Of a stretch of 64,000 bases of DNA, positions 1-8,740 are shown piece by piece. The stretch's first letter is position 1. Every line of letters begins with the position of its first letter. Where the stretch lies: NCBI RefSeq assembly GCF_000758545.1, contig NZ_CP009279.1, positions 1,178,001-1,242,000 on the forward strand, written 5' to 3'. The translations under genes and the position numbers were made by a program. Below the pieces are notes generated by a model, which ran no database searches, was not told where the DNA came from, and worked only from the letters and a program-made list of their open reading frames with translations. The stretch is from Paenibacillus sp. FSL H7-0737 (GTDB lineage: Bacteria; Bacillota; Bacilli; Paenibacillales; Paenibacillaceae).

Positions 1-1
1 T

Positions 2-1738
2 TATTCCAAAGATTTTATAGCTGCCGCTGTAGAATATGGATTGATTACTGGATATAATAATTTTTTTAATCCTGATGCCAAAGTAGATCGTCAGGCTGTA
101 GCTCTAGTAGCCTCCAAGTTTTTGAAGTTTAAGGAGAACGGGAATACTGAGCAGCCAAGCTCCACACCAACTCCTCAGCCGGGTAAAGAAGTGGTAACAG
201 TACCTACTCCTGTTGTTGGAGGGTCCTCCTCTTCACAAAGTGGGCATAGCAGCAATTCAGATATCAATGCACCTATGGTTGATAGCACCAAGTTCGAGGC
301 GATCGATAACTACAACGGGACTCAAGATCAGCTTCGCGGTTTAGCGGGAGCCATTGGCGAGCAAGGAGCAGCAGTACAAGCCTACCAGTGGACGGATGCG
401 AATGAGAACGGTGAAGTAGATGCCGATGAATTAGGAACAGCCATCGCATTAGGCACCAGCGAATCAGACGGATCTGTGAGTGCGGCCAATATTGGTGATC
501 TGAACGCAGGAACGTATCGTTTTGTGATTACCGCTAAGGATTCATCAAATAATGAATCGGCGAAGGATGGTGCACATGCCGTTACGGTGACCTTGAGCAA
601 GAACGAAGTTCCGGATACGACTGCACCGGTAGTGGACGCAGCCAAGTTCGAGGCGATCGATAACTATAACGGGACACATGATCAGCTTCGCGGGTTAGCG
701 GGAGCAATCGGCGAGCAAGGAGCAGCAGTACAAGCCTACCTGTGGACGGATGCGAATGAGAACGGTGAAGTAGATGCCGATGAATTAGGAACAGCCATCG
801 CATTAGGCACCAGCGAATCAGACGGATCTGTGAGTGCGGCCAATATTGGTGATCTGAACGCAGGAACGTATCGTTTTGTGATTACCGCTAAGGATTCATC
901 AAATAATGAATCGGCGAAGGATGGTGCACATACCGTTACGGTGACCTTGAGTAAGAACGAAGTTCCGGATACGACTGCACCGGTAGTGGACGCAGCCAAG
1001 TTCGAGGCGATCGATAACTATAACGGGACACAAGATCAGCTTCGCGGGTTAGCGGGAGCAATCGGCGAGCAAGGAGCAGCAGTACAAGCCTACCTGTGGA
1101 CGGATGCGAATGAGAACGGTGAAGTAGATGCCGATGAATTAGGAACAGCCATCGCATTAGGCACCAGTGAAGCAGACGGATCTGTGAGTGCGGCCAATAT
1201 TGGTGATCTGAACGCAGGAACGTATCATTTCGTGATCACCGCTAAGGATTCAGCCAATAATGAATCGGCGAAGGACGCTGCACATGCCGTTACGATTGAG
1301 CTTATTAATGGTGTTCTGATCACACCTACGGTTACTAGCTCGATATATGGCTTTGACGGAGGTATTTCAAAAACAAAACAGCTGGTAACTGGTTCTACGC
1401 AACGGACCATTCGCTTTGACTTTTTTTCCGGAGAAACCTTTACGAATGCTGAAGTTCAGGTAACGATAGAAGGCATGACCTTTACCACAAATGACTACTA
1501 TAACATTAGTGGGTGGTTAAATCTTACGAGTGATCAAATTAGCAATGATGGGCATACGCTGACTTTCACAGGAAGCAACAGAGGTGTTTCGGATATCGCG
1601 TTTCAACTTGAAAATAAAAAGATGCCGGCCCCTGGGACCTACCTCATTAAGTTCAAAGCAGATGCGGATGGACCCGGAACAGCCAGATCTTATTCCGAAG
1701 AACAAGTCATTACCTTAATTATTTTGCCTCCGGCCTAA
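2..1738 (+). CDS. S-layer-homology surface protein with three EF-hand-like repeats, 5' partial
   Basis: The reading frame is open to the left edge, so the N-terminus and probably earlier SLH copies lie outside. The first ~40 residues are the end of an SLH domain, the module that binds secondary cell-wall polymer (motif GLITGYNN, then DAKVDRQAVA). A Pro/Ser/Thr linker follows, then three ~118-residue repeats, nearly identical also at DNA level. Each repeat carries DANENGEVDADE, a perfect 12-residue EF-hand calcium loop (Asp1, Asn3, Asn5, Gly6, Val8, Glu12), and an Ig/Big-like NAGTYRFVITAKDSSNNESA stretch. The last ~135 residues are unlike the repeats and not recognised; they look like a beta-rich domain. 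Inferred role: calcium-stabilised cell-surface protein. A terminator follows the stop. Confidence 0.85.
   Translation, partial: YSKDFIAAAVEYGLITGYNNFFNPDAKVDRQAVALVASKFLKFKENGNTEQPSSTPTPQPGKEVVTVPTPVVGGSSSSQSGHSSNSDINAPMVDSTKFEAIDNYNGTQDQLRGLAGAIGEQGAAVQAYQWTDANENGEVDADELGTAIALGTSESDGSVSAANIGDLNAGTYRFVITAKDSSNNESAKDGAHAVTVTLSKNEVPDTTAPVVDAAKFEAIDNYNGTHDQLRGLAGAIGEQGAAVQAYLWTDANENGEVDADELGTAIALGTSESDGSVSAANIGDLNAGTYRFVITAKDSSNNESAKDGAHTVTVTLSKNEVPDTTAPVVDAAKFEAIDNYNGTQDQLRGLAGAIGEQGAAVQAYLWTDANENGEVDADELGTAIALGTSEADGSVSAANIGDLNAGTYHFVITAKDSANNESAKDAAHAVTIELINGVLITPTVTSSIYGFDGGISKTKQLVTGSTQRTIRFDFFSGETFTNAEVQVTIEGMTFTTNDYYNISGWLNLTSDQISNDGHTLTFTGSNRGVSDIAFQLENKKMPAPGTYLIKFKADADGPGTARSYSEEQVITLIILPPA
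290..1311 (+). repeat. Three tandem 354-bp coding repeats
   Basis: Copies begin near 290, 644 and 998, exactly 354 bp apart. They differ at few bases, for example Q/H after NYNGT and S/A in the TSESDGS segment. The last ~40 bp of the third copy diverges. Each holds one EF-hand loop, at 395-430, 749-784 and 1103-1138. Near-identity including silent sites points to recent duplication or gene conversion, and copy number may vary between strains. Confidence 0.9.
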
Positions 1739-1741
1739 ACT

Positions 1742-1786
1742 AGAAGCTTCTCATGAGTTCATTGAACTTAAGGGAAGCTTCTTTTT
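1742..1786 (+). terminator. Rho-independent terminator
   Basis: Long inverted repeat with arms AGAAGCTTC and GAAGCTTCT, with further pairing inside (GAGTTCA with TGAACTT), then a T-run. It sits directly after the surface-protein stop. Confidence 0.75.
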
Positions 1787-1877
1787 ATGAAAAATAGGAT
1801 TGATCAATATAGTCTAAATGAGTATTATGAGTAGGTATGTTCTTATGAAAATAGAGATAAATAGGATGGAGAGCACG

Positions 1878-3086
1878 ATGACAACATCACGACAGAACGC
1901 ATTGATTTTCTCGTTTACTTTTATGGCGTTTATTCTGGGTACGACGGAGTATATTATCGTTGGTTTACTCTCGGAAATATCCTCGAGCCTCGGAGTAACG
2001 TTAGCGACAGCCGGGGGCTTGGTATCTGGTTTCGCGATCGCTTATGCCATTGGCACACCCATTATGATGTCTTTGTTCAGCCGTATCCCGAAACGGATTA
2101 CGATTCTTGTATCGCTTGTATTGATTCTGCTGCTGAATTTGTGGAGTGCTATAACTGGAACCTACAGTATGCTGCTAGTGACTAGAATAGTTACTGCTGT
2201 ACTATGTGGTTTTGTTCTTTCTGTAGCCATTACGGTAGCGAATGAAGCGGTGGACCCGGAGAAAAGAGGCAAAGCGATCGCTACAATTTTGAGCGGTTTC
2301 GCTGTTGCGAATGTATTTGGTGTACCGATCGGCACTTTTGTAGGGCAGTATTTCAACTGGCCTGCAGCATTTGTACTAAATGGGGTATTAGCCGGAATTG
2401 CCATCGCGCTAAATTATGCCTATATTCCACGCAAACTACCGAAGCCTGTACCTAGCTCACTTAAGGATCAGATCGAACTGCTCACGAATGGACGCATTAT
2501 TCTTGCGTTTCTCATTCCAGTTACGGCAGTGGGAGCGGTGTTTGTGATGTACACGTACATTACACCATTGCTGGAGCAAGTGATGAATATTCCTAAGAGC
2601 TCGGTTAGTGGCGTACTGTTTGTATACGGGATTGCCACGATTGTCAGCAACTGGATTGGAGGCAAGGTTGCAACCGGAAATGCGGTAAGTAAGCTTAGAT
2701 TCGTATTTCTTATCCAAGCTGTGGTCTATATCATCTTTAGTTTGACCGCATCGATCTCGATTCTAGGAATGATCGTACTAATGATGCTAGCCGTAATGTC
2801 GAGTATTGTTAGCGCACCAGCCCAGCTCTATTTGATAGATTTGGCCAAGCAGTATTCACCAAGATCGAAGGACCTAGCTGCATCGTTGAATCCAGTAGCG
2901 TCTAACCTGGGAATCGCAGGAGGATCCGCAATTGGTGGAGTGGTTGCCCAGCATGGAGGATTAATCTCCCTTCCTATAGCTGCTTCCATCCTGGCGATAT
3001 CAGCATGTGTGATTGCTTTGATATGTTATAAGTTGGATCAGCAAACTCAAGAAGGGGTTATTGCTCAGCATCATAACTTAACCTGA
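1878..3086 (+). CDS. MFS transporter, DHA1 drug/purine/arabinose efflux type
   Basis: A 12-helix major facilitator protein of about 402 residues in the DHA1 group that includes AraJ- and PbuE-like exporters; it would exchange a small solute for protons at the cell membrane. The N-terminal helix has GTTEYIIVGLL, the pattern seen in PbuE/AraJ-type proteins, and the first cytoplasmic loop has SRIPKR. The start is set at 1878 because GGATGGAG lies 6 nt upstream; in-frame ATGs at 1818 and 1866 are alternatives that would add hydrophilic residues. It is monocistronic: terminators lie before and after. The substrate cannot be told from sequence. Confidence 0.75.
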   Translation: MTTSRQNALIFSFTFMAFILGTTEYIIVGLLSEISSSLGVTLATAGGLVSGFAIAYAIGTPIMMSLFSRIPKRITILVSLVLILLLNLWSAITGTYSMLLVTRIVTAVLCGFVLSVAITVANEAVDPEKRGKAIATILSGFAVANVFGVPIGTFVGQYFNWPAAFVLNGVLAGIAIALNYAYIPRKLPKPVPSSLKDQIELLTNGRIILAFLIPVTAVGAVFVMYTYITPLLEQVMNIPKSSVSGVLFVYGIATIVSNWIGGKVATGNAVSKLRFVFLIQAVVYIIFSLTASISILGMIVLMMLAVMSSIVSAPAQLYLIDLAKQYSPRSKDLAASLNPVASNLGIAGGSAIGGVVAQHGGLISLPIAASILAISACVIALICYKLDQQTQEGVIAQHHNLT

Positions 3087-3100
3087 AGAGAAGTTATAGA

Positions 3101-3130
3101 GGTCGTCGGAAATCATCCGGCGGCCTTTTC
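3101..3130 (+). terminator. Rho-independent terminator
   Basis: Stem GGTCGTCGG / CCGGCGGCC with two G-U pairs, then TTTTC, 14 nt after the MFS stop. Confidence 0.75.
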
Positions 3131-3208
3131 GTATATCAACTAGTAATCTAGTAAAACAACACAAAAAATCCGTCGGAAGGAAAAATTCCATAGACGGATC
3201 GTGAGTTA

Positions 3209-3688
3209 TTATATGCAAATCCAACCAAGGCCGGGGATTTCTTTCCAACTGCAGTTACCAGGGCCGCTGCCAGAACCACTACCAGAACCACTACCGGAAC
3301 CACTACCAGGAGTAGCTGGCATTGTGGGAAACGGTCCTTCAGCCATGGATATCATTTTTACGTCAATGACAGCACTTTTGCCATCTGCAAATAGCACACT
3401 AATTGAATCAGCATTAACTGTATTGACATAGGCTACAACCTTTTGACCACTACTTAAGGTGAAAATGCCCCATTTTCCGAGGAAAGGTTGAATATCAGTG
3501 ATGGTTAGATATGCAAATACCGGGCCACCACTAGAATGCGTCTGCATTCCTGGTTGTTGGGTGCCGCTTCCAGGATATATGGGCATGGGTCCGCCTGATT
3601 GCAAGCCACCTGGAGTCATTGGTTGGAATGGGGGGAAACTACGACCTGGGCACACATAGTACGGATTTCTGAAGTAAAAATATCCCAC
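3209..3688 (-). CDS. Hypothetical protein with Gly-Ser-repeat tail
   Basis: This 159-residue protein starts with GTG after an excellent AAGGAGG at 7-nt spacing, which argues that it is real although unrecognised. The N-terminal half is rich in Pro, Gly and aromatic residues (YFYFRNPYYVCPG, then PGG/SGGP runs). The middle (about residues 58-118) reads as a small beta domain with AYLTITDIQPFLGKWGIF. A (GS)n linker of about 16 residues comes next, and the end is aromatic and cysteine-rich (NCSWKEIPGLGWICI). There is no signal peptide or membrane segment. The (GS)n codons form a simple repeat at about 3265-3310, prone to length change. It faces the MFS gene convergently. No function is proposed. 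Confidence 0.65.
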   Translation of the reverse strand: MGYFYFRNPYYVCPGRSFPPFQPMTPGGLQSGGPMPIYPGSGTQQPGMQTHSSGGPVFAYLTITDIQPFLGKWGIFTLSSGQKVVAYVNTVNADSISVLFADGKSAVIDVKMISMAEGPFPTMPATPGSGSGSGSGSGSGSGPGNCSWKEIPGLGWICI

Positions 3689-3791
3689 TTATTAACCTCC
3701 TTAGATACCTCTAATTAACAGATACCTAAAGTCTATGCTCCTGCCTATGTATTGGTGTATGACACGAATAAGGGCTTCAACTTTACTATAA

Positions 3792-3819
3792 TTGACTATA
3801 TTTATAATTGTGTTATAAT
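3792..3819 (+). promoter_or_regulatory. Sigma-A-type promoter
   Basis: TTGACT, 16-bp spacer, TATAAT. It lies 330 bp before deoC and 10 bp upstream of the first TGTTA-N6-TAACA palindrome. Confidence 0.55.
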
Positions 3820-3828
3820 TCAAACATA

Positions 3829-3844
3829 TGTTATTAATATAACA
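3829..3844. promoter_or_regulatory. Candidate DeoR-type operator, copy 1
   Basis: TGTTATTAATATAACA: inverted TGTTA arms with a 6-bp AT centre, just downstream of the -10 at 3814. The same architecture recurs at 4090-4105. Binding by the DeoR-family repressor encoded downstream is an inference. Confidence 0.5.
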
Positions 3845-4089
3845 ATATATATTGGTAATGTAACAAATGAAATATCCTGGAGTTATTAGAAGGAGGAGTG
3901 TGATTCAGAACAGTAGTTGTTCCTGTGAGTTATTGGGGGAAAACCTGATTTGTAGCGGAAACTGAGGAATTACAACTTAAACCGATACATATTAGGAGCA
4001 CTTATTAGTTGCAATTGCACGCACCCAGAGCTCGGTTCTTCACCTTCAATGGCTATGGAAAAACTAGTTACATGTAGTGCAATAACAAT

Positions 4090-4105
4090 TGTTAGAATAT
4101 TAACA
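4090..4105. promoter_or_regulatory. Candidate DeoR-type operator, copy 2
   Basis: TGTTAGAATATTAACA, the second TGTTA-N6-TAACA site, 45 bp before deoC. It overlaps a perfect 12-bp palindrome TAACAATTGTTA at 4083-4094. Confidence 0.5.
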
Positions 4106-4149
4106 TTTTAAACGTTTTAAAATTAATTATTAAGGGAGAAGTGAACAGA

Positions 4150-4815
4150 ATGGATGTTAAAGATATATTAGGAAAAGTAGATCATACCCTCCTTGATGTT
4201 ACTGCTACATGGGATGATATAAAGAATTTGTGTGATGATGCGATGAAATACCAGACGGCCAGTGTTTGCATCCCAAGTGCTTATGTTAGAGAAGCTGCAA
4301 ATTATGTTGAAGGAAAAATAGCAATATGTACAGTTATCGGATTTCCGAATGGTTATAGTACACAAGCCGTTAAAGTATTTGAAGCAACGGATGCAATTAC
4401 AAATGGAGCATCGGAAATTGATATGGTGATCAATGTGGGCTTCTTAAAAAGTGGACGTTATGAGGAAGTTTGCGACGAAATACGTGCCATTAAAAATGCA
4501 TGTGGAAGTAGAGTATTAAAGGTTATTGTTGAAACCTGTTTGCTCACCCAAGAGGAAAAAGTGAAAGTATGTGAGCTTGTTACAAAAGCTGGTGCTGATT
4601 ATATCAAAACATCCACTGGATTTTCAAAAGCTGGAGCAACTAAAGAGGATGTCAGCCTGTTTGCACAGAACATAGGTGAGAACGTGAAGATTAAAGCAGC
4701 TGGAGGCATTCGCTCTTTGGATGATGCTAAAGCATTTATCGATTTGGGTGCAGACCGTTTAGGAACTAGTGCCATAGTTAAAATTGTAAAAGGGCAGGAA
4801 GTATTGGGGTATTAG
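4150..4815 (+). CDS. deoC: Deoxyribose-phosphate aldolase
   Basis: Cytosolic class I aldolase that splits 2-deoxyribose 5-phosphate into acetaldehyde and glyceraldehyde 3-phosphate in deoxynucleoside breakdown. Hallmarks read directly: KVDHTLL at the N-terminus, IDMVINVG, the Schiff-base lysine in YIKTSTGF, and KAAGGIR with the second active-site lysine. At 221 residues it has the usual bacterial length. ATG at 4150 (GGGAG 11 nt upstream) gives the typical start; the GTG at 4141 lies almost on top of the binding site. The next gene, 55 nt on, encodes a DeoR-type repressor, and two matching palindromes precede deoC. Other deo genes (deoD, pdp, drm) are not in the window. Confidence 0.93.
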   Translation: MDVKDILGKVDHTLLDVTATWDDIKNLCDDAMKYQTASVCIPSAYVREAANYVEGKIAICTVIGFPNGYSTQAVKVFEATDAITNGASEIDMVINVGFLKSGRYEEVCDEIRAIKNACGSRVLKVIVETCLLTQEEKVKVCELVTKAGADYIKTSTGFSKAGATKEDVSLFAQNIGENVKIKAAGGIRSLDDAKAFIDLGADRLGTSAIVKIVKGQEVLGY

Positions 4816-4870
4816 ATATGGTATAATTCTGATAATTATACTTTATTATTAGTAGTTAGGATGAACCGGC

Positions 4871-5647
4871 ATGGATAAGCAAGAGAGAGTAAATACAATT
4901 GTATCAATCCTAAAAAATAAAAGCGGCGCATCCATCAAAGAACTTTCACATCAACTTGATGTCACAGAAATGACTGTTCGCCGAGATATTAAATATCTAA
5001 AAGAAAATAAAATCGTTCAAGTTGTTTCAGGTGCGGTTATTTATAATGGTTCTGACCCTAATGAGAATAAACAAGATGAATATGATTTGACAACTCAAAA
5101 AAATAATCGAGCATCAGAAAAATATAATATAGGTAAGTTAGCAGCTTCACTAATCGAGCCTAACGATATTATTTTTATTGATATTGGTACAACAACTGCT
5201 CAAATCATCGAACATATTCCGTCAAATCATTCTGTGGAAATTGTTTGCTGTACTATGAACGCATTAATTGAGATTCATAAAAAAGGATTTAAGGATTTTA
5301 TTCTTATTGGTGGTCATTACCGTCCAGAACTTCAAATGTTTGAAAGCAGAGAAGGGTTGGATTTAATAAGTAGAACACGAACAACAAAAGCATTTATTTC
5401 TGCGGCTGGAGTTAATGCTAAATTAGGCATTACTTGCACGAACAGTTGTGAAGTGGACACAAAGAATGCGGCAATTAATTGTGCCCTTGAGAAAATTTTA
5501 GTGATTGATTCCTCTAAGTTTGATATGGTTAAATCCACTTACTTTGCTTCGTTAAATGATTTTGATGCGATTGTAACCGATAGAGGTTTATCAGAAGAGT
5601 GGATTGAGAAAATCAAACAATTAAATATTTCTCTTTATCTAGCTTAG
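4871..5647 (+). CDS. DeoR/GlpR-family transcriptional repressor
   Basis: A 258-residue regulator with the standard layout. The N-terminal DeoR winged helix covers about residues 1-57 (KQERVNTIVSILK, then VTEMTVRRDIKYL, the recognition helix). The C-terminal sugar-phosphate-sensing DeoRC domain follows (IFIDIGTTTAQI, then TKAFISAAGV). The family normally releases DNA when a sugar phosphate binds. Immediate linkage to deoC suggests control by deoxyribose 5-phosphate or a related ester, and the TGTTA-N6-TAACA sites upstream of deoC are the obvious targets; both points are inferences. The ribosome binding site (TAGGATG) is weak. A strong terminator closes the unit. Confidence 0.85.
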   Translation: MDKQERVNTIVSILKNKSGASIKELSHQLDVTEMTVRRDIKYLKENKIVQVVSGAVIYNGSDPNENKQDEYDLTTQKNNRASEKYNIGKLAASLIEPNDIIFIDIGTTTAQIIEHIPSNHSVEIVCCTMNALIEIHKKGFKDFILIGGHYRPELQMFESREGLDLISRTRTTKAFISAAGVNAKLGITCTNSCEVDTKNAAINCALEKILVIDSSKFDMVKSTYFASLNDFDAIVTDRGLSEEWIEKIKQLNISLYLA

Positions 5648-5652
5648 AAATT

Positions 5653-5694
5653 CAGCGCGTGCCGATACTCAATCGGTGCGCGCTGTTTGTTTTT
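5653..5694 (+). terminator. Rho-independent terminator
   Basis: Strong stem AGCGCGTGCCGAT / ATCGGTGCGCGCT with a 5-nt loop, then a T-rich tail, after the DeoR-type gene. Confidence 0.85.
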
Positions 5695-5784
5695 ATACTT
5701 TTAAACTACTTTCTTATATGTTATAACTAATGCTACATTCTGAAGATCATTTGGCATTTGATTAGTTGAGGGGAGATTTAGTTT

Positions 5785-6984
5785 TTGCATTCACCACAGA
5801 CACAAGACAACAAGAATTCGTTATATATCATTTTACTCATTTCGGGGATTGTTCTGGTAGCCTTTAATTTACGCCCTGCGATTACATCGGTAGGTCCATT
5901 AGTGGGCATTATTCAAGAAGATGTGGGGCTTGCACACTGGAGTGCAGGTTTATTAATGAGTATACCTTTGATATCCTTCGCTGTTATGTCGTCTCTCGTT
6001 CCTAGAATCGCTGCTCGTTTATCCAACGAGAAGACGCTATTGTTAGGTTTGGTTATTCTTTTGGTCGGAATTTGCATTCGTTCCATTTCAATGACACTCT
6101 TTATTTTCGTTGGTACGCTATTGATTGGAATAGGGATAGCCATCGGAAATGTTCTATTGCCGGTAGTTGTGAAGGAGAAATTCCCACAAAAGTTCGGTCT
6201 AATGACAAGTATCTATTCCACTTCAATGGGATTGTTCGCATCGTTAGCATCAGGTATTAGTATTCCTCTAGCCCAAGGTCTAAAGCTTGGGTGGGACGGA
6301 GCCTTAATCGTATGGGGAATTCCGACAATCATAGCGATCGTGGTATGGATCCTTCTAATTAGATTAAATCCAGCCAAAGATAATGCAGTAAAAAGTGTAA
6401 GGATCAGTGCTAAGCAAATCTGGCGTTCACCACTCGCTTGGAAAATAGCGCTATTCATGGGATTTCAGTCTTCATTATTTTATATAACGATGTCTTGGTT
6501 GCCTGAAATCTTATATAACTATGGCATAAGTAGGGGTACAGCAGGCTGGTTATTATCCTTCACACAAATTGTTGGCGTACCTGTTAGTTTTCTTGTTCCT
6601 ATTCTTGCAGGACGACTACGCTCTCAAGTATGGATTGCATTCGCATTAGGCATGTGCTCCATTGTTGGTTATGGTGGCCTATGGATGGGCTCATCTTACC
6701 CCATAATGATCCTAAGTATTATCTTAATTGGTATCGCTTTGGGAGGGAATTTCCCATTGGCGCTAAGTTATATCGGAATTCGTGCCCGAAACGGAAATCA
6801 AGCTGCAGAATTATCTGGAATGGCTCAATCCACGGGATATATGCTTGCAGCCATAGGGCCTATATTGATCGGTTATTTATACGATATGACCCAAGTGTGG
6901 ACGATTCCACTGATCACACTGATCGTTATCTCTGGAGTAGTTACGACGTTTGGAATGTTGTCTGGCCGAGATAAGTATGTATAA
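5785..6984 (+). CDS. CynX/NimT-family MFS transporter
   Basis: A 399-residue, 12-helix membrane carrier of the MFS branch that includes E. coli CynX (cyanate) and NimT. The first helix ends in VAFNLRPAITSVGPLVG, a signature of this branch, and helix 4 has GIGIAIGNVLLPVVVKEKFP. The start is TTG at 5785 with GAGGGGAG 10 nt upstream. It converges on the PucR gene across a shared terminator and abuts the ureide cluster, so a role in moving a purine-breakdown product (for example a carbamate- or cyanate-like ion) is a reasonable guess, not shown by sequence. Other MFS substrates are possible. Confidence 0.78.
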   Translation: MHSPQTQDNKNSLYIILLISGIVLVAFNLRPAITSVGPLVGIIQEDVGLAHWSAGLLMSIPLISFAVMSSLVPRIAARLSNEKTLLLGLVILLVGICIRSISMTLFIFVGTLLIGIGIAIGNVLLPVVVKEKFPQKFGLMTSIYSTSMGLFASLASGISIPLAQGLKLGWDGALIVWGIPTIIAIVVWILLIRLNPAKDNAVKSVRISAKQIWRSPLAWKIALFMGFQSSLFYITMSWLPEILYNYGISRGTAGWLLSFTQIVGVPVSFLVPILAGRLRSQVWIAFALGMCSIVGYGGLWMGSSYPIMILSIILIGIALGGNFPLALSYIGIRARNGNQAAELSGMAQSTGYMLAAIGPILIGYLYDMTQVWTIPLITLIVISGVVTTFGMLSGRDKYV

Positions 6985-7047
6985 AAAGACTCCCCATGTA
7001 GTAGACAGGTGTAATAATGAACCCTGCTGCTGTATGGGGAGTTTTTT
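6983..7047. terminator. Bidirectional terminator
   Basis: Arms ACTCCCCAT and ATGGGGAGT, flanked by A-run on the left and T6 on the right, between convergent transporter and pucR genes; it can serve both. Confidence 0.8.
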
Positions 7048-8740
7048 AAATCGTTTTATTTAAAATACTAAATATCTTTAGCGCTATTTGAATTCGTAGT
7101 AATTCTTCTGAATGCTTTAAGTCCAGATTTAGGATTTCCTTTATTTTCTCAATGCGATAGATAAGTGTGTTTCTGTGTAAAAACATAGCCTTTGAAGTTT
7201 CGGTGACATTCAGATTGTTAATAAAGTAATTTTCTAAAGTTAACATATAGCTTGTACCATGTAATTGATCATGATCATACACTTTACCTAGACACTTCCG
7301 AAAAAATTCTTCTAAGGCAACGACTTTGATATTAGCTTCCAACAGATGGTAAACCGAATAATCTTCGAAATGTGAGACCTTGTTTTGAAGGTTTTTTTGT
7401 TGCATCAATTTAATCATTTCGTTCGCCTCAGAAAAGCTATTATGCAGCGAGCTGATTGTACTGTATTGCTGACCAATGCCTATTAAGAGTGTTTCCTTCG
7501 TTCTTTCAATAAGTACCTCAAGCAGTTCATTTGCATATAACTTGGCATCACTAATCGCAACAGGAGGTCTTTCTTCATTTTGCCCTACTAGAATGATGAC
7601 TCTATTATTTCTATAAAAGCACTTTATTTCTCCAATCGCTTTATGCGACAAGTCATAAATGATGTCCACACATTTTTTTGCAATAGACTCCATTTTGTAC
7701 TTTCCGATAATCATATCTTCAAACTTGTCTGCTTCATTCATTTCAATATTTATCACCATACTGTAATACATATAGCTCGGATTTAATCCATGTAAATAAC
7801 ATAAGGTTTGCAGCGCTTCATGGGATGATATTTTCCCCGAAAGTAAATCATCAATGGAGTCCTGCTTAATTCTTATTTCAAGTTCGCTAATTTCCTTTGC
7901 TTTGATCAGCTCGAGTGCCATGATGGTGGAGGCTTGCTGCAAAATAATGTAATCAAATTCTGATAGCTCTTGCACTGTCTGCCAAATCACAATATAGCCA
8001 TAAATATAGTTTGAAGCAGCGACAGGAATCACTCGACATTTTATTTCTGCACCTTCTGAATGATAGGTCCTCTTAATAGACTTTTTCATTTCATTTAGAT
8101 TGGTAGGAATAGTATCGATGAACGCTTTATTAAAAACAGGCTGTCGATTTGAAAAATCAAGATAATACTCAAGAGGACTGTTGTTCTTCGCATGTTCAGT
8201 GTGATGCAATAATCGCCAATCCTTGTCTACGACAATAATAGGATTACTAATCGTTTCGGATAACATGGAAGTTATTTTGGCAATACCACCGCCTTCGAGG
8301 GTGATTTTGAAGAACAAGTTATGTATATCTAAAGTCTTTCTATTGAGCAAATCATATCTTCCGGAAACCTTCTCATTAATGATCGAGATCATGTTAGAGA
8401 GTGTGTATTCAAAGGGCAGTTCTAAAAGGGGCAACCCATACTTATTGGCTTCATCAATCATGTTCTGAGGAAGCTTGTCAAAGTACCGTTTCATTTTTAC
8501 AACCAATCCTGAACAGTTCAGCTCCGCAAGTTCCTTAATAATTCGATTTTGTAGTTCTGCATTATTTTTAAAGATGTAGCCTGTTGATAAGAGTAGTTCG
8601 TTCGGTGAAAGCCAGTCAAAGGCGTCAGGATTCTCAATAATGTTAACGATGGATATGGATTTATCAATACCTTGTTCTCCAGCAACAATTTTTATTCCCT
8701 CTATAGCCTTGATCTTCATTAAGTCTTTAACGGTTAGCAA
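7046..8740 (-). CDS. PucR-family transcriptional activator of purine/ureide catabolism
   Basis: A 564-residue regulator with PucR layout: N-terminal purine-catabolism domain (about residues 1-125, starting MLTVKDLMKI), a central sensing region, and a C-terminal PucR-type helix-turn-helix. The last shows NVTETSKAMFLHRNTLIYRI, the family's most conserved motif. In Bacillus subtilis, PucR switches on uric-acid, allantoin and guanine-deaminase genes. Here it is divergent from the allH-fdrA-allG operon, matching that role. The start is TTG with GAGGAG 11 nt upstream. The divergent spacer has one TTGGTT core (about 8813-8819) resembling the PucR box, a weak match. Confidence 0.85.
   Translation of the reverse strand: MLTVKDLMKIKAIEGIKIVAGEQGIDKSISIVNIIENPDAFDWLSPNELLLSTGYIFKNNAELQNRIIKELAELNCSGLVVKMKRYFDKLPQNMIDEANKYGLPLLELPFEYTLSNMISIINEKVSGRYDLLNRKTLDIHNLFFKITLEGGGIAKITSMLSETISNPIIVVDKDWRLLHHTEHAKNNSPLEYYLDFSNRQPVFNKAFIDTIPTNLNEMKKSIKRTYHSEGAEIKCRVIPVAASNYIYGYIVIWQTVQELSEFDYIILQQASTIMALELIKAKEISELEIRIKQDSIDDLLSGKISSHEALQTLCYLHGLNPSYMYYSMVINIEMNEADKFEDMIIGKYKMESIAKKCVDIIYDLSHKAIGEIKCFYRNNRVIILVGQNEERPPVAISDAKLYANELLEVLIERTKETLLIGIGQQYSTISSLHNSFSEANEMIKLMQQKNLQNKVSHFEDYSVYHLLEANIKVVALEEFFRKCLGKVYDHDQLHGTSYMLTLENYFINNLNVTETSKAMFLHRNTLIYRIEKIKEILNLDLKHSEELLRIQIALKIFSILNKTI

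Larger units (their letters stand above)
3689..4149. other. Long leader/intergenic region before deoC
   Basis: About 460 bp without a convincing gene. It holds a promoter (3792-3819) and two copies of a palindrome, TGTTA-N6-TAACA. A tiny frame at 3900-3965 (GTG, 21 codons, Cys-rich) has GGAGG only 3 nt upstream, too close to trust. The stretch from about 3966 to 4080 shows nothing recognised. Confidence 0.6.

Noticed and set aside
382..1157. Repeated minus-strand frames inside the SLH repeats
   Set aside because: They recur with the 354-bp period because the DNA repeats, and they lie antisense to a well-supported coding frame.
3201..3431. Pro-Leu-Glu repeat frame on the plus strand
   Set aside because: It is the antisense of the (GS)n codons of the minus-strand gene, which has the far better ribosome binding site.
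3900..3965. 21-codon GTG frame behind GGAGG in the deoC leader
   Set aside because: Only 3 nt separate the site from the start, and there is no known match; kept as an observation, not a gene.
4107..4124. AAACGTTT-type element before deoC as a CcpA cre site
   Set aside because: It lacks the conserved TG and CA ends of cre, so catabolite control is not supported.
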